Shown: one piece after another, positions 1 to 10,800 of the stretch | Position numbering within the stretch: the first letter of the stretch is position 1 | How the letters are laid out: every line of letters starts with the position of its first letter | Assembly (NCBI RefSeq): GCF_900104745.1 | Contig: NZ_LT629732.1 | Coordinates: forward strand, 2,343,981 to 2,407,980 | DNA: 64,000 nucleotides | Direction: 5' to 3' | DNA from: Actinopolymorpha singaporensis | GTDB lineage: Bacteria; Actinomycetota; Actinomycetes; Propionibacteriales; Actinopolymorphaceae | The notes under the pieces: generated by a model | Database searches by the model: none | Told to the model about the DNA's origin: nothing | What the model saw: the letters and a program-made list of their open reading frames with translations, nothing else | Program-made: the position numbers and the translations under genes

Positions 1-173
1 GTAGCCTGAGGTCTTGATCATGACGGTTGCTTCCGGGGCGGTGGCATGGACATCGGTTCGACAAGGGGTCGGAACGAACGGCAACGCTCATCCAGACAAG
101 AGGTTGTGCCGTCGGCAAGGCGTGGTGCAGTCTCGCCGAGCTCGGAGGGGCCCGATCGGGAGGCGCTCGACTG

Positions 174-2264
174 ATGGAACTCAAAGCCGAGAAGCAGACG
201 CTGAAGGCGCTCCTGGCGGTAGACGAGCAGCAGTTCAGGATCCCTCCATACCAGCGGCCGTACTCGTGGACCCGTGAACAGATTGACGACCTGTGGACCG
301 ACCTGATCGAGAATGTGCAGGCAGGTCACTTCATTGGCTCGGTCGTTCTGGCGGCCGAAGATGATGCTCGGCCACTCGTCATCGACGGCCAGCAACGCCT
401 GACCACCCTGATGCTGATACTGGGCGCTGTTCGCGACGCGTGTCATGCCCGTGGCATGACGAATGACGTCCAGCAGATCGAGAAGCGGTTCATCGCGGAC
501 GATCTAGCGAATGGCGACGCGCAGTTCAAGTTCAGAACCGGGAACGCCAACTGGCCCGTGTTCCGCGACTTCACACTTCGGTCGGTGGGAGACCCGCTTC
601 GCAAGGCCGAGTCCAGCGCGTTGGACAAGGACATGCGTGCGCGCAACCGGGCTCTACTCAGCAATCGTGACCGGATCGTCTCCCTCCTCGCCTCACATCT
701 GGAGCATCTTCCTGAGCCCGGGCAGGAGAAGTGGCTTCGAGACTTCTGGAAGGCCCTGCTTGGTAAAGTCGAGCTTGTAGTCATCGCGGTGCGAGACCTT
801 GGGGACGCCTTCCTGCTCTTCGAGACCCTCAACGACCGAGGGCTACAACTGTCGGCAGCCGACCTGCTGAAGAGTCACATGCTCGGCGAGATCGCCAAGC
901 GGTCTGCCGAGGAGGATGTCGACCAGGCCGCTTCATCGTGGGACGGGATGCTCGACGATCTCGGCGCAGGTGTCGACGTCACACGATTCCTTCGGCACTA
1001 CCTCCTTGGCTACGTCCCGAAGGTGAAGAAGGACAGCGTCTTCGACCAGTTCAAGGAACTGGTGAAAGACCGTGGCGCGGAGTCTGTGCTCGCGGACCTT
1101 CGGACCGCTGCCGCCGCGTATGGGGAGTTTGAGGCGCCAGCCAAGGCGGGGCACGAGCAGACGAGCGCGGTACTCAAGGACCTTGCCACCCTTCGGGCAG
1201 TGACCTGCTACATAGCTCTGCTGCCGGCACGTCGGTACCTGGCGGAGAAGGACTTCGTCGAGTTCGCGCGGCTGGCGGAGGTACTCACCTACCGATACAG
1301 CAGCGTGGTTGGTCGAGGGACCAACGAGATCGAACCCGTTTATCACAGGGCGGCCAAGATCCTCCATGACAGCCAAGGGACGCGTTTGGCGGAGGCGCGC
1401 GAGACCCTCATCGCAGCTATGCCAGATGCCGAGCAGTTCCGTGTGGCGTTCCAGCGCCTGGAGATGGGGCGACAATACCTCGTTCGATACACGCTCCAGC
1501 GGATAGAGCAGGCGCTGCATCCGGCGTTGGAGAAGATGGTTGACGTGTCCACCCTCGTACACATCGAGCATGTCATGCCGCAGACGCTCAACAAGGACTG
1601 GTCAGTGAGTCTGGGGTCGTTTGCCGACCAGTACCAGGAGTACGTGAATCGTTGGGGAAACCTGACGCTCCTGTTCGCGGGGCTGAACATACCGGCCAGC
1701 AACAAGGCGTTCGAACAGAAGAAGCGATACTACGGCGACTCTCAGGTGAAGATCACCCAGGAACTGTGCCAGTACGAGACCTGGGGGCCAGAGCAGATCG
1801 ACGCTCGCCAGCGTTGGCTCGCGGAGGTGGCGGAACACGTCTGGCGTGTCTACCCAGTCCCGCACGACCAATTGCCCACCCTGCGGTACGAGCACAAGAC
1901 ATCGCTCGACGACTTTCGAGAGAGGGTCGGCGCGCTGTGGCCGGTGATTGCCCCGTATGCCACCGACACCACGGCTCAGGAGATCCGATCGCTGGCAACT
2001 CGTCTGCCAGGCCACCTTGCCGGCCATACCGATCACTCGTCTCTGGCGGGCAAGATCGCTGATGGACTGACCGAGCTCCTCCAAGGCTGGGAGGACTACA
2101 GCCACTCGGATCGCAGGCTGGTCCGCGCGGTGGCCGAGTACTTCCTGGAGCCCGAGGACTCGGCTCCGGACGAGCTTCCGGGTGGTTTGGACGATGACCG
2201 TGCGGCGCTCATCGCCGCATTCGCGGCACTCGATCGTCAGTTGCCTTCCTGCCTGCAGTCCTGA
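174..2264 (+). CDS. GmrSD-like type IV restriction protein (DUF262 + DUF1524)
   Basis: The predicted protein has 696 residues. Its N-terminal part is a DUF262 (GmrS, ParB-like NTPase) domain with the family motif DGQQR at residues 71-75, preceded by an IPPYQRPYSW stretch. The C-terminal part carries the DUF1524 (GmrD, HNH-type nuclease) signature HIEHVMPQ at about 463-470, followed by the conserved NRWGNLTLL segment. Known GmrSD enzymes cut glucosylated or otherwise modified phage DNA using NTP. The ATG at 174 is chosen because a GGGAGG ribosome site sits 10 bases upstream and the conserved domain begins at once; an open frame reaches back to 27 but adds unconserved residues. It lies just outside a BREX operon, which attacks unmodified DNA, so the two would complement each other. 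The modified-DNA target is inferred from the family. Confidence 0.85.
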   Translation: MELKAEKQTLKALLAVDEQQFRIPPYQRPYSWTREQIDDLWTDLIENVQAGHFIGSVVLAAEDDARPLVIDGQQRLTTLMLILGAVRDACHARGMTNDVQQIEKRFIADDLANGDAQFKFRTGNANWPVFRDFTLRSVGDPLRKAESSALDKDMRARNRALLSNRDRIVSLLASHLEHLPEPGQEKWLRDFWKALLGKVELVVIAVRDLGDAFLLFETLNDRGLQLSAADLLKSHMLGEIAKRSAEEDVDQAASSWDGMLDDLGAGVDVTRFLRHYLLGYVPKVKKDSVFDQFKELVKDRGAESVLADLRTAAAAYGEFEAPAKAGHEQTSAVLKDLATLRAVTCYIALLPARRYLAEKDFVEFARLAEVLTYRYSSVVGRGTNEIEPVYHRAAKILHDSQGTRLAEARETLIAAMPDAEQFRVAFQRLEMGRQYLVRYTLQRIEQALHPALEKMVDVSTLVHIEHVMPQTLNKDWSVSLGSFADQYQEYVNRWGNLTLLFAGLNIPASNKAFEQKKRYYGDSQVKITQELCQYETWGPEQIDARQRWLAEVAEHVWRVYPVPHDQLPTLRYEHKTSLDDFRERVGALWPVIAPYATDTTAQEIRSLATRLPGHLAGHTDHSSLAGKIADGLTELLQGWEDYSHSDRRLVRAVAEYFLEPEDSAPDELPGGLDDDRAALIAAFAALDRQLPSCLQS

Positions 2265-2385
2265 CGACCTGCCGGTCCTCTTCCGCCGCGCGCCCGTGTC
2301 CAGCGGTCCACTGTCGCCACTTGCGGTTCAGTCAAATGTAGGAGTGCAACGAGTCGGGGGAGTTCAAGAGCCGATGTTCGGCGAA

Positions 2386-2646
2386 TCAGACCCGCATCCG
2401 CCAGTCAGTAAGGATCGCGTAAACATACGCTGGCCCTCGCACAATTGAATTGATCTCGCTTGGCCCTGCTAGCGGCATGAGCTCATATGCTTTCCGAAAC
2501 TGACTCTTATGGATTGGATATTCGGTTCTGTTAGGAATCACGCTGGTCCCTTCGACGCGGTAGATGAACGGGAGACCAGTCTTTGTGTGGAACTCCTGTC
2601 CAGCGCTGGCTTCGATGCGTGCCCAGACTGCGGTAAAATTGCCCAT
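2386..2646 (-). CDS. Small protein of unknown function, downstream of the caspase-like gene
   Basis: An 86-residue soluble protein with no signal peptide or membrane segment. The ATG at 2646 has an AGGAGG site about 6 bases upstream. I cannot assign it to a named family. It has a compact, mixed charged and aromatic composition with a PLAGP-EINSIVRGPAYVYAIL core, which looks like a folded domain and not a chance frame. It starts 35 bases after the stop of the caspase-like gene on the same strand, so the two are probably co-transcribed. A partner, substrate or inhibitor of the protease is a possible role, but that is inference from position only. Confidence 0.6.
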   Translation of the reverse strand: MGNFTAVWARIEASAGQEFHTKTGLPFIYRVEGTSVIPNRTEYPIHKSQFRKAYELMPLAGPSEINSIVRGPAYVYAILTDWRMRV

Positions 2647-2681
2647 TTCCTGCCTCCTGTGCCGGGCGCAGATCCGTGATT

Positions 2682-3254
2682 CTACCGGCTGTTCTTTCGC
2701 CCATCGGAGTAGAGGATGCGGAAGCCAAGCTTCTGTGTAACTGCGCTCCAGTGGGCTGTGGTGAGCAGCTTCCTTTGCGTACCGTTAGCGAGATGCCCTA
2801 GGAACGCCACATCGAAGGCGGCCGAGTCGAGCCAGTCGACGTCTTTGGTATAGCCACAAATGAGCTCTGCACCTGTTAATTTCAGGAAGTCTGTAAGCGA
2901 CGCGTCGGAAGCGTTCATTACCGAGCAACTGCCAAAGTACAGTCGTCGGCCCCCGCATCTCCCCTCAAGGTGCTGGGCGATGTGATGGAGTGGAACGACG
3001 TTCCCGTTTGACAGTCGGAGCTTGCTAGATTCACCGTGCATAGCGAAGTAGCCCACTGCAAAGTCGCTATAGGCCCTCCGCGCCCAGCGCTCCAGGAAAT
3101 GGTCTAACTCCGGGACGGTGGCGACGTCCTTGTGGATGAACTGTATGTAGCCGAGTCGCTCTAGTAGCTCAAGTGCGGGACGTACGGAGCTGGTGTCGGT
3201 CAGGTTCTCGTCCCATTGACCCTCGAGACAGAAGACTCCACGTGGTGTGGCCAA
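2682..3254 (-). CDS. Caspase-like (DUF6642-type) protein
   Basis: A 190-residue protein whose opening (GVFCLEGQWD, then SVRPALELLERLGYIQFIHKD) resembles DUF6642 proteins. The sequence shows a His within YFAMHGES (about residue 73) and a Cys within YFGSCSV (about residue 108), spaced as in the His-Cys dyad of clan CD (caspase, CHAT, gingipain) peptidases, each after a hydrophobic strand. Peptidase activity is inferred from this dyad. The start is a TTG at 3254 with a GGAGA site about 6 bases upstream. It is the first gene of a probable two-gene operon lying between a type IV restriction gene and a BREX operon. Caspase-fold proteins in bacterial defence islands commonly act as cell-suicide effectors. 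Base composition is lower in GC than the BREX genes, suggesting a separate acquisition. Confidence 0.65.
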   Translation of the reverse strand: MATPRGVFCLEGQWDENLTDTSSVRPALELLERLGYIQFIHKDVATVPELDHFLERWARRAYSDFAVGYFAMHGESSKLRLSNGNVVPLHHIAQHLEGRCGGRRLYFGSCSVMNASDASLTDFLKLTGAELICGYTKDVDWLDSAAFDVAFLGHLANGTQRKLLTTAHWSAVTQKLGFRILYSDGRKNSR

Positions 3255-3655
3255 GGCATCTCCAGTGGTAGATCGCTAGGCGGCGGTCGAGCTCGACGCC
3301 GACGGGCGTGGAGCTGGAAGTGATGATCACTGAGGTTACGGGACCGAGGAGACACTCGGACGGGACTTGTCACAGTCGTGTGGGCAGTAGCTACGCAGTC
3401 GCGGTCCGAGGTGCGCGGCTAACGCTCTTTGAGTAGTTCAACTGGTGCGCAGCAATCTCGTTGGCAAGGCCGGTTAGACCAGATGGCCGACGGTGGACAG
3501 GCTTGCGGAATCGGCATCACCAAACGATCACTTTCTTGGTTGTTCACTGGAGAGTGCTTTACGCGCTGCTAAGGTACCGCGCGAATGATCTTGGTCGCGG
3601 GTCCAACTACTCGTCGGCCGGTTTTCGCGTGTCCAAGCCGTCGGGGAGGGGGGCG
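3255..3655. other. Intergenic region between the caspase-like gene and BREX
   Basis: About 400 bases without a supported gene. It must contain the divergent control signals for the minus-strand protease pair and the plus-strand BREX operon. The pglW frame stays open back to 3461, but the extra 65 codons show no domain and lack a good ribosome site. A run of six G (3648-3653) forms the end of the pglW ribosome site. I could not make out a convincing -35/-10 pair. Confidence 0.5.
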
Positions 3656-6600
3656 ATGGACGTCGGACGCTGGGTTCAGTGCACGCCGTCGGAGTTTTCG
3701 TGGGAGCGTGCTGCGCTCGCATATCTGCGCACCCTCCTGCCCGAGAAGGAGCCCTACCGCGCCTGGGCCAACGCCGAGTTCATCGGCACCGATGGGTCTG
3801 TCAACGAGATCGACCTGCTGCTCGTCACCCCGCGACGCCTGATCGTCCTGGAGGTCAAGTCGTGGGCGGGCATTCTCGTTGGTGACGCCGGCACCTGGCA
3901 GCAGACGCACCGTGCGCCCGTCGACAACCCCGTGATCGGGGCGACCCGCAAAGCCCGCAAGCTGAAGTCTCTTCTCGCAGCCCAGCCCGCATTGCGCGGT
4001 AAGCGGGTTCCATGGATCGAGGGCGCGGTTTTCCTCTCCGACGCCAGTCTCGACGTACGCCTGAAGTCCGAAGGTCTCGCCCACGTCTTCGGCCGTCAGG
4101 ACCACGCCGACCTGCCCAGCGTCCTCGCCCACATCACCGAGCCCGGCGACGACGTCGACACCACGATGGCGGCCGCGATAGCCAAGGCGGTGAACCAGGC
4201 GGGCATTCGTCAGTCTCAGCGCGGGCGCAAGGTCGGCAGCCTCCGGCTGGAGATGCCGGCGATGCAGGAAGGCCCGGGCTGGCAGGACTTCCTGGCCCGC
4301 CACGAGCGCTTCCGGGACGACCCGCCGCGCCGCGTGCGCATTTACCTGGCCGGTGAGGCGGAGGCTGGTGACCGCCGCGCCCAGCTCGTACGAGCGGCCG
4401 AGCGCGAGTACCGCGCGCTTCGCGGCATCGACTACAGCGGCATCGCCAGCCCGATCGACTTCGTCGAACACGACCTCGGCCCGGCGCTGATCTTCCCGCA
4501 CGACCCGAGCCTCGTACGCCTCGACCACTTCCTGCAGCAGGAGGACGCGAAGCTTGACCTGGATGCCCGCCTGTCGCTCCTGCGGACGCTCGCGGAGACC
4601 ATCTCCTACGCCCACCGCCGAACGCTCGCCCACCGCGGCCTGAGCCCTCAATGTGTGTGGGTACGCCGCGACGGTGACGGCTTCCATCTCCAGGTCACCG
4701 ACTGGCAGACCGCGACCCGGGGCTCGGAGTCGACCACGGGCGCGTCGGTGAGTTCGACGCAGACGTTCGCCGAGCTCGCCGAGGAGGGCGCGACCGCCTA
4801 CTTCGCCCCGGAGTGGGCGTGGGGGAGCCAGAACGGCGTCCCGTTGGACGTGTTCGGCGTCGGCGCGATCGCCTACTTGCTGTTCGCCGGGCACCCGCCG
4901 GCTTCGTCGTTCGGCGCTCTGGCCCGTCGGCTGTTGTCCCAGGGGTGCCTGTCCCTGCGTGCGCAGGTCGACAACGTCAGTGACAGGCTGGACATCCTGG
5001 TGGCCAAGGCGACGATGGCTGACGCGGCCAAGCGGACGCAGGACATGGCCGCCTTCCTGCTCGACCTGGACACGCTCCGAGAGCAGCTCACGGCCGAGGC
5101 GGCGGAGCAGGTTGTCGCCGTCGATCCGCTCACCGCAGAGGCCGGAGCGGAGCTGGAGGACGGCTTCAAGGTCGTACGGCGGCTCGGCCGCGGCTCCACC
5201 GCTCTGGCGCTGCTGGTCGAGCGGGACGGGAAGGAAGCGGTCCTCAAGGTCTCACTGGACCCCCAGAAGGACGCCCGGATCCGATCTGAGGCCGCGGCGC
5301 TCGCGCTCCTCGGCGAACACCCGGGCATCGTCCAGTTGCTGGATCCCGATCCGTTGCTTGTTGGCGGCCGGCTGGCGATCCTGCTCACGTTCGCCGGCAG
5401 GGGCACCCTGATGAGGGAGCTCCGCGAGCGCGGGCGCCTGCAGCCGGAGTGGCTGCACGACTGGGGCAAGGACCTGCTCGCCACCGTCGACTACCTCGAA
5501 CGCACCGGCGTCGCACACCGCGACATCAAGCCCGACAACCTCGGCATCAGCGAGCGCGGGGGAAAGGGCAAGAAGCGGCGCCTGGTTCTGTTCGACTTCT
5601 CGCTGTCCCGGGAGCCGCTGGAGGCGGTCGAGGCCGGCACCCCGCCCTACCTGGATCCCTTCCTGGGCCGGGGAGACCGTCGCCGCTGGGACACCGCCGC
5701 CGAGCGGTACGCAGCCGCGGTCACGCTCTACGAGATGGCGACCGCGCGGCGGCCGACCTACGGCGCCGGTGGCGGGCATCCGGGCTACGGCGACGCGGAC
5801 GTGACGATCGACCCGGAGCTGTTCGACCGTTCCTACGCCGTCGGCCTGGCGGACTTCTTCCGGCGCGCCCTGCACCGCGACGCGCGCAAGCGGTTCGACA
5901 CCGCCGAGGACATGCAGCGCGCCTGGGACGCGGTGTTCGCCAAGCCGGCCACGGTTGTTCCGGAGCAGCCGGCGGCACAGCGCGTCAGCCGCGAGACCCC
6001 GATCGGCGCCGTCGGCCTGTCGCCTCAGGTCCTGGCCGTCCTCGAACGACTGAACGCCGCCGACGTGGGCGCCGCGCTCGACCTGCCGCCGGCACAGCTC
6101 ACCTGGCTGCCCGGCATCGGCACGAAGACGCGGGAACGCCTGCGCAAGGAGCTGAGCGACCTCGCCGATCAGGTCGCCGCCTCGACCCAGGAACGGCCCA
6201 CCGAACCCACGTTGCTGGACAAGGTGGCCGACGCGCTGGTCCCCGACTCTGCGGACAGAGCCGTGGCCGAAGCGCTGCTTGGCCTGGGTGAAGCCGGCGG
6301 CACCGCCTGGGCGAGCACCCGCGACGCGTCCAAGGCGCTCGGCCGAGACCAGCGCACCATGCGCCAGGCCGTCCAGCGGCTCGAGGACCACTGGGTCGGC
6401 CTGGACGGCATGCGCGTACTCCGCGACGTCGTGGTCGAGGTCGTCGAGTCCGTCGGCGGTGTTGCGTCCGCCGCGCACTGTGCGGCCAGGTTGCTGGACC
6501 GGCTGGGCAGCACGGTGGAGGAACCACTGCGGTCACGGCTCGCCGAGGCGCTGGTACGGGTGGCCATCGACGCCGAACTCGCCGACGAGCACCTGGACGG

Positions 6601-7801
6601 TGACCCGCGCCTGGTCTACAGCCGCCAGACCCACGGGATCCTGGTCGCGGCAGGTCCGCTGGAAGTCGGCGAGGGCCCGTCGACCGCCGAGCGGCTGGAG
6701 TGGGCTTCGGGGCTCGGCGAGGCCGCGGACACGATGGCGGCGGCGGACCCGCTGCCCGTACCCGCGCGGGTGGTCGAGACGCTGCGCGAGGTCCCCGCTC
6801 CCGATGGCACGGACCCCGCCTTGCTGGCGCCTGACCGTCTGGTCGAGGTGGCCGCGCTCGCCGCGGAGACCGCCGCTGTCACCCCGCGCCTGGAGATCTA
6901 CCCGCGCGGACTGGACGCCGGGCGCGCGGTGCGGCTCGCAGCGGGTGCGTTGTACGGGGTCAGCGAGCTGAGCCCGGGCGAGGTGGCCGAGCGGGTGATG
7001 TCGCGTTTCCCGTACGCCGCGCCGCTGCCAGGCCGACCCGAACTCGACGCGCTGCTGGAGTCCGCCGGCGTACCGCTGGTGTGGAACGCCGAGCAGTCGA
7101 AGTACCTCGCCCGCAAACCCGAGGGCGTGGGGCTCACCTCGGTCTTCCTGACGACTGGCCGCTCGACGCCGCAGCGGGCTTCGACCGGCGGCACGCTGTC
7201 CAAGGCGGACTGGCGCCGAGTCGAGAACGCCGTCGTGGCTGCCGACGACCGGTTGGCGCGTTCGCTGGAGGACGGCGGCTGGGTCGTTCTCTCCGTACGC
7301 CCGAGCCGGTTGGCCCGCGCGGAGGCCTGTCTGTCGCACCAACAGGTGAACACCGTCGACGTCGAACGCGAGTTCCTCGCCGGCCTGCGCGCGTACTGCA
7401 AGGAACGCCGGGTGAAGTGGGACGTTGTGCTCGCCGCCGACGCTGCCGACCGCTCGTCGCGTGACTGGTCACGGCTGTCGAGTGTGGTGCAGGGCGGCGC
7501 ACTGCCCCGGGTGCGCGAGGCGATCCGGGAGGCAGGACCGTGCGTGCTGCTCACCCACGCCGGAGTTCTGACGAGGTACGACCCGAGCCTGCGCATCCTC
7601 GACGAACTCCGCGACGAGGTGTTCAGGGCGACGGCGGACTCCCCGGTGCGCACGGTCTGGCTGGTGGTGCCGGGGCCCGACGACTCGCCGCCGAAGTTGG
7701 ACGGCGTGGCCGTGCCGGTGTTCGGGTCGCAGTGGATGCCGCTGCCGGAGGAATGGATCAGCAAGCACGAGTCGGCACTTCGGGAGGGTGGAGCCGCATG
7801 A
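3656..7801 (+). CDS. pglW: PglW, NERD/protein kinase of type 2 BREX
   Basis: A 1381-residue protein. Order of domains: a NERD nuclease-like domain near the N terminus (EIDLLLVTPRRLIVLEVKSW, about residues 48-67), a degenerate kinase lobe pair in which the catalytic loop reads HRGLSPQ (326-332, Asp replaced by Gly), a complete Ser/Thr kinase with HRDIKPDN (621-628) and a DFS activation segment, a helix-hairpin-helix (LPGIGTKTRERL, about 820), and a long C-terminal region with winged-helix-like segments. PglW is the kinase of the phage growth limitation (Pgl/BREX type 2) system. The ATG at 3656 is preceded by GGAGGGGGG, and conserved sequence begins immediately. It overlaps pglX by four bases (ATGA), showing it heads the operon. 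The first kinase unit is probably a pseudokinase. Confidence 0.92.
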   Translation: MDVGRWVQCTPSEFSWERAALAYLRTLLPEKEPYRAWANAEFIGTDGSVNEIDLLLVTPRRLIVLEVKSWAGILVGDAGTWQQTHRAPVDNPVIGATRKARKLKSLLAAQPALRGKRVPWIEGAVFLSDASLDVRLKSEGLAHVFGRQDHADLPSVLAHITEPGDDVDTTMAAAIAKAVNQAGIRQSQRGRKVGSLRLEMPAMQEGPGWQDFLARHERFRDDPPRRVRIYLAGEAEAGDRRAQLVRAAEREYRALRGIDYSGIASPIDFVEHDLGPALIFPHDPSLVRLDHFLQQEDAKLDLDARLSLLRTLAETISYAHRRTLAHRGLSPQCVWVRRDGDGFHLQVTDWQTATRGSESTTGASVSSTQTFAELAEEGATAYFAPEWAWGSQNGVPLDVFGVGAIAYLLFAGHPPASSFGALARRLLSQGCLSLRAQVDNVSDRLDILVAKATMADAAKRTQDMAAFLLDLDTLREQLTAEAAEQVVAVDPLTAEAGAELEDGFKVVRRLGRGSTALALLVERDGKEAVLKVSLDPQKDARIRSEAAALALLGEHPGIVQLLDPDPLLVGGRLAILLTFAGRGTLMRELRERGRLQPEWLHDWGKDLLATVDYLERTGVAHRDIKPDNLGISERGGKGKKRRLVLFDFSLSREPLEAVEAGTPPYLDPFLGRGDRRRWDTAAERYAAAVTLYEMATARRPTYGAGGGHPGYGDADVTIDPELFDRSYAVGLADFFRRALHRDARKRFDTAEDMQRAWDAVFAKPATVVPEQPAAQRVSRETPIGAVGLSPQVLAVLERLNAADVGAALDLPPAQLTWLPGIGTKTRERLRKELSDLADQVAASTQERPTEPTLLDKVADALVPDSADRAVAEALLGLGEAGGTAWASTRDASKALGRDQRTMRQAVQRLEDHWVGLDGMRVLRDVVVEVVESVGGVASAAHCAARLLDRLGSTVEEPLRSRLAEALVRVAIDAELADEHLDGDPRLVYSRQTHGILVAAGPLEVGEGPSTAERLEWASGLGEAADTMAAADPLPVPARVVETLREVPAPDGTDPALLAPDRLVEVAALAAETAAVTPRLEIYPRGLDAGRAVRLAAGALYGVSELSPGEVAERVMSRFPYAAPLPGRPELDALLESAGVPLVWNAEQSKYLARKPEGVGLTSVFLTTGRSTPQRASTGGTLSKADWRRVENAVVAADDRLARSLEDGGWVVLSVRPSRLARAEACLSHQQVNTVDVEREFLAGLRAYCKERRVKWDVVLAADAADRSSRDWSRLSSVVQGGALPRVREAIREAGPCVLLTHAGVLTRYDPSLRILDELRDEVFRATADSPVRTVWLVVPGPDDSPPKLDGVAVPVFGSQWMPLPEEWISKHESALREGGAA

Positions 7802-10800
7802 TCGACGCGAGGCGACTGCTGACAGACCTGCAACGCCAGGTCCGGTCGATCGAGGCCGATCTCCTGCGGTTGGCCGAGTCCGACACCGGGGCCGCCGAGC
7901 GGCTGGCCAAGCGGTACGAGGCGGCTGTGAAGGGGAAGCGGACGGGTCTGCCGTTCGAGACCTGGCGCGGGCAGCAACTTACCCAGGTGGCGGCGGGCTG
8001 GGTACTAGCCTGCGTGTTCGCGAGGTTCTGCGAGGACAACCGGTTGGTGGAACAGGCAATGCTGGCCGGCCCGGGCGACCGGCTGGCTGAGGCCCGCGAG
8101 CGGCAGGACGCCTACTTCCGCGAGTACTCCTCGCACTCCGACCTTGACTATCTGCGCGCGGCGATCAACCGGTTGGAGGACTCCGAGGTCACCCGGGCCC
8201 TGGTCGAGCGGCAGAACCCGTTGCACGTCATGGATCCGGCACCGGACACCGCGACGGCGTTGCTGGACTTCTGGCGGCGGATTGATCCCGAGACCGGCCT
8301 GCTCGTGCACGACTTCACCGACCCGTCGCTGTCGACGCGGTTCCTCGGTGACCTGTACCAGGACCTGTCCGAGCAGGCCCGCAAGGACTACGCGCTGCTG
8401 CAGACGCCGGAGTTCGTGGAGGAGTTCATCCTCGACCGGACGCTCGACCCAGCCATCGAGGAGTTTGGGCTGGCGGACGTACGGCTGATCGACCCGGCAT
8501 GCGGGTCTGGGCACTTCCTGTTGGGCGCGTTCACCCGACTGCTGCGACGGTGGCAGCATCTGGAGCCGGGCGCGGACGTACGGGTACACGTCGAGCGCGT
8601 GCTGCGTCAGGTGAACGGCGTCGACATCAACCCGTACGCCGTGGCGATCGCTGGGTTTCGGCTGCTCGTCGCGGCGCTGACCGCCTGTGGCATCAATCGC
8701 TTGAAGGACGCCCCGGTCTGGCGGGTGCGGGTAGCGATCGGAGACTCCCTGCTTTTCGGTACGCGGAACGGGCAGGCCGCCATCGCCGGCGTGACCGAGG
8801 CAGCGATGGCGGGGCAGTCCGCGGAGGGCGAATTCGTCTACGAGTACGAAGACGCCGCCGAACTGGAGGAAATCCTCGGTGATCGCTACCATGCGGTGGT
8901 TGCCAACCCGCCCTACATCACTGTCAAGGACCCGCTGCTCAATAAGGTCTACCGTCAGGCGTGGAGTGCATGCGCGGGCCTCTATGCTCTGTCCGTCCCG
9001 TTCGCTCAGCGCCTGTTCGACCTGGCGACGACCGGGGGATTCACAGGTCAGATCACTTCGAACGCCTTTATGAAGCGTGAGTTCGGTCGAAAACTAATCG
9101 AAGATTTCTTCCCGACCGTGGATCTCGCCCTCATCGCCGACACCAGTGGTGCATACATTCCTGGTCACGGGACTCCGACAGTCATCGTCGTTGGACGCAA
9201 TCGAAGGCCGGTAGCGCAGGTCGTCCGCGCGGTGCTAGGCGTACGAGGCGAGCCGAAAGCGCCTGTGGACCCCGCCAAGGGGTTTGTCTGGAGCTCCATC
9301 ACAAACAATGTCGACACACCTGGCGTGGCCGACGAGTACGTGTCGGTCGCTGACGTTGACCGGCTCCTTCTCTCGAAGCACCCATGGAGCCTAAGTGGAG
9401 GAGGGGCACCTGAACTGTTCCTCAGAGTGGAAGGTGCGGCCATCGGAAGGCTGTCTAGCCGAGTGATGTTGATTGGCCGAACCACTCACACTGGATCGGA
9501 TGAGTCCTATTTCTCCTCCGCTGGCACCTGGGCGAGATTCGGAGTAAGTGATCCACAGATTGCAGCGCTGGTTGAAGGGGACCGTGTCCGGGACTGGCAC
9601 ATCGCTACGGTAACCGAAGCCCTGTTCCCCTATAATGAGTGGCTCAAAGCCTCAATTGAGGATCCGTGCCTGCGTGCAATCTTATGGCTAACGAAGCCGT
9701 ACTTGCGCAAACGTCGAGAACCGGGAGGGACGCATGAGGAGATCGGGCTCACCTGGTTCGAATGGAGTCGTTGGCACCCTGAGAGGTACGTGATTCCGTT
9801 AGGTATCGCGATGGCCTTCGTGGCGACGCACAATCAGTTTGTTCTGGATCGCGGGGGGAAGGTCTTCAACCGGACTGGGCCAGCGATCAAGTTGCCAGAG
9901 GGGACGAGCGAGGAGGAGCACCTACGGCTGCTTGGGCTACTGAACTCGTCGACCGCGTGTTTCTGGCTCAAGCAGGTCAGCCACAACAAGGGCGAGGGAG
10001 GCGGTGCCCGCGTTGAAGCGGGCTACGCCGCAATGGGAAGTGAGGACTGGAAGAACCACTACGAGTTCACTGGCACGAAGTTGCAAGAGTTCCCGTTGGC
10101 AGGCGGCGCCCCGCTGACTCTCGCTAGCCGACTTGACTCCCTCGCCCAGGAGTTGCAGGCGATCACTCCGGGCGCTGTTGCGGAGAAGTGTGCACCCGAC
10201 CGGGAGAGGCTGAAAACCGCGCACGCGGAGTGGTCGCGTATCCGGGCGGAGATGATCTCGGCGCAGGAGGAGTTGGACTGGGAGGTCTACGGGCTCTACG
10301 GGCTGCTCGGCGACGACGCTAAGGCGTTTGTTGGCAAGGACGTCATCAAGCCACCGCTGAAGCTGGGCGAGCGGGCGTTTGAGATCGCGTTGGCCCGCAA
10401 GATGGCGGCGGGGGAAGTCGAGACGCAGTGGTTCACGCGCCATGGCTCGACTCCCATCACCGAACTCCCCGATCACTGGCCGGCCGACTACCGCGCGCTG
10501 GTGGAGCGGCGGCTGGAGAAGATCGCGGACGACCCGTACCTCCATCTGATCGAACGGTCGGAGTGCAAGCGGCGTTGGGCAACCAGGTCCTGGGAGGAGA
10601 TGGAGTCCGAGGCGCTGCGTGGCTGGCTGCAGGATCGGTTGGAAGACCGGGCCCTGTGGTTCCGTTCCGAACCGACCCTGCGGAGCGCCGCTCAGCTTGC
10701 CGACGAGTTGCGGACCGACGAGGACTTCGTGTCCGTCGCCCAGCTGTACACCCGCGACCAGGACCTGCTCGACGTGGTGCAGGACCTCGTGCGGGACCAG

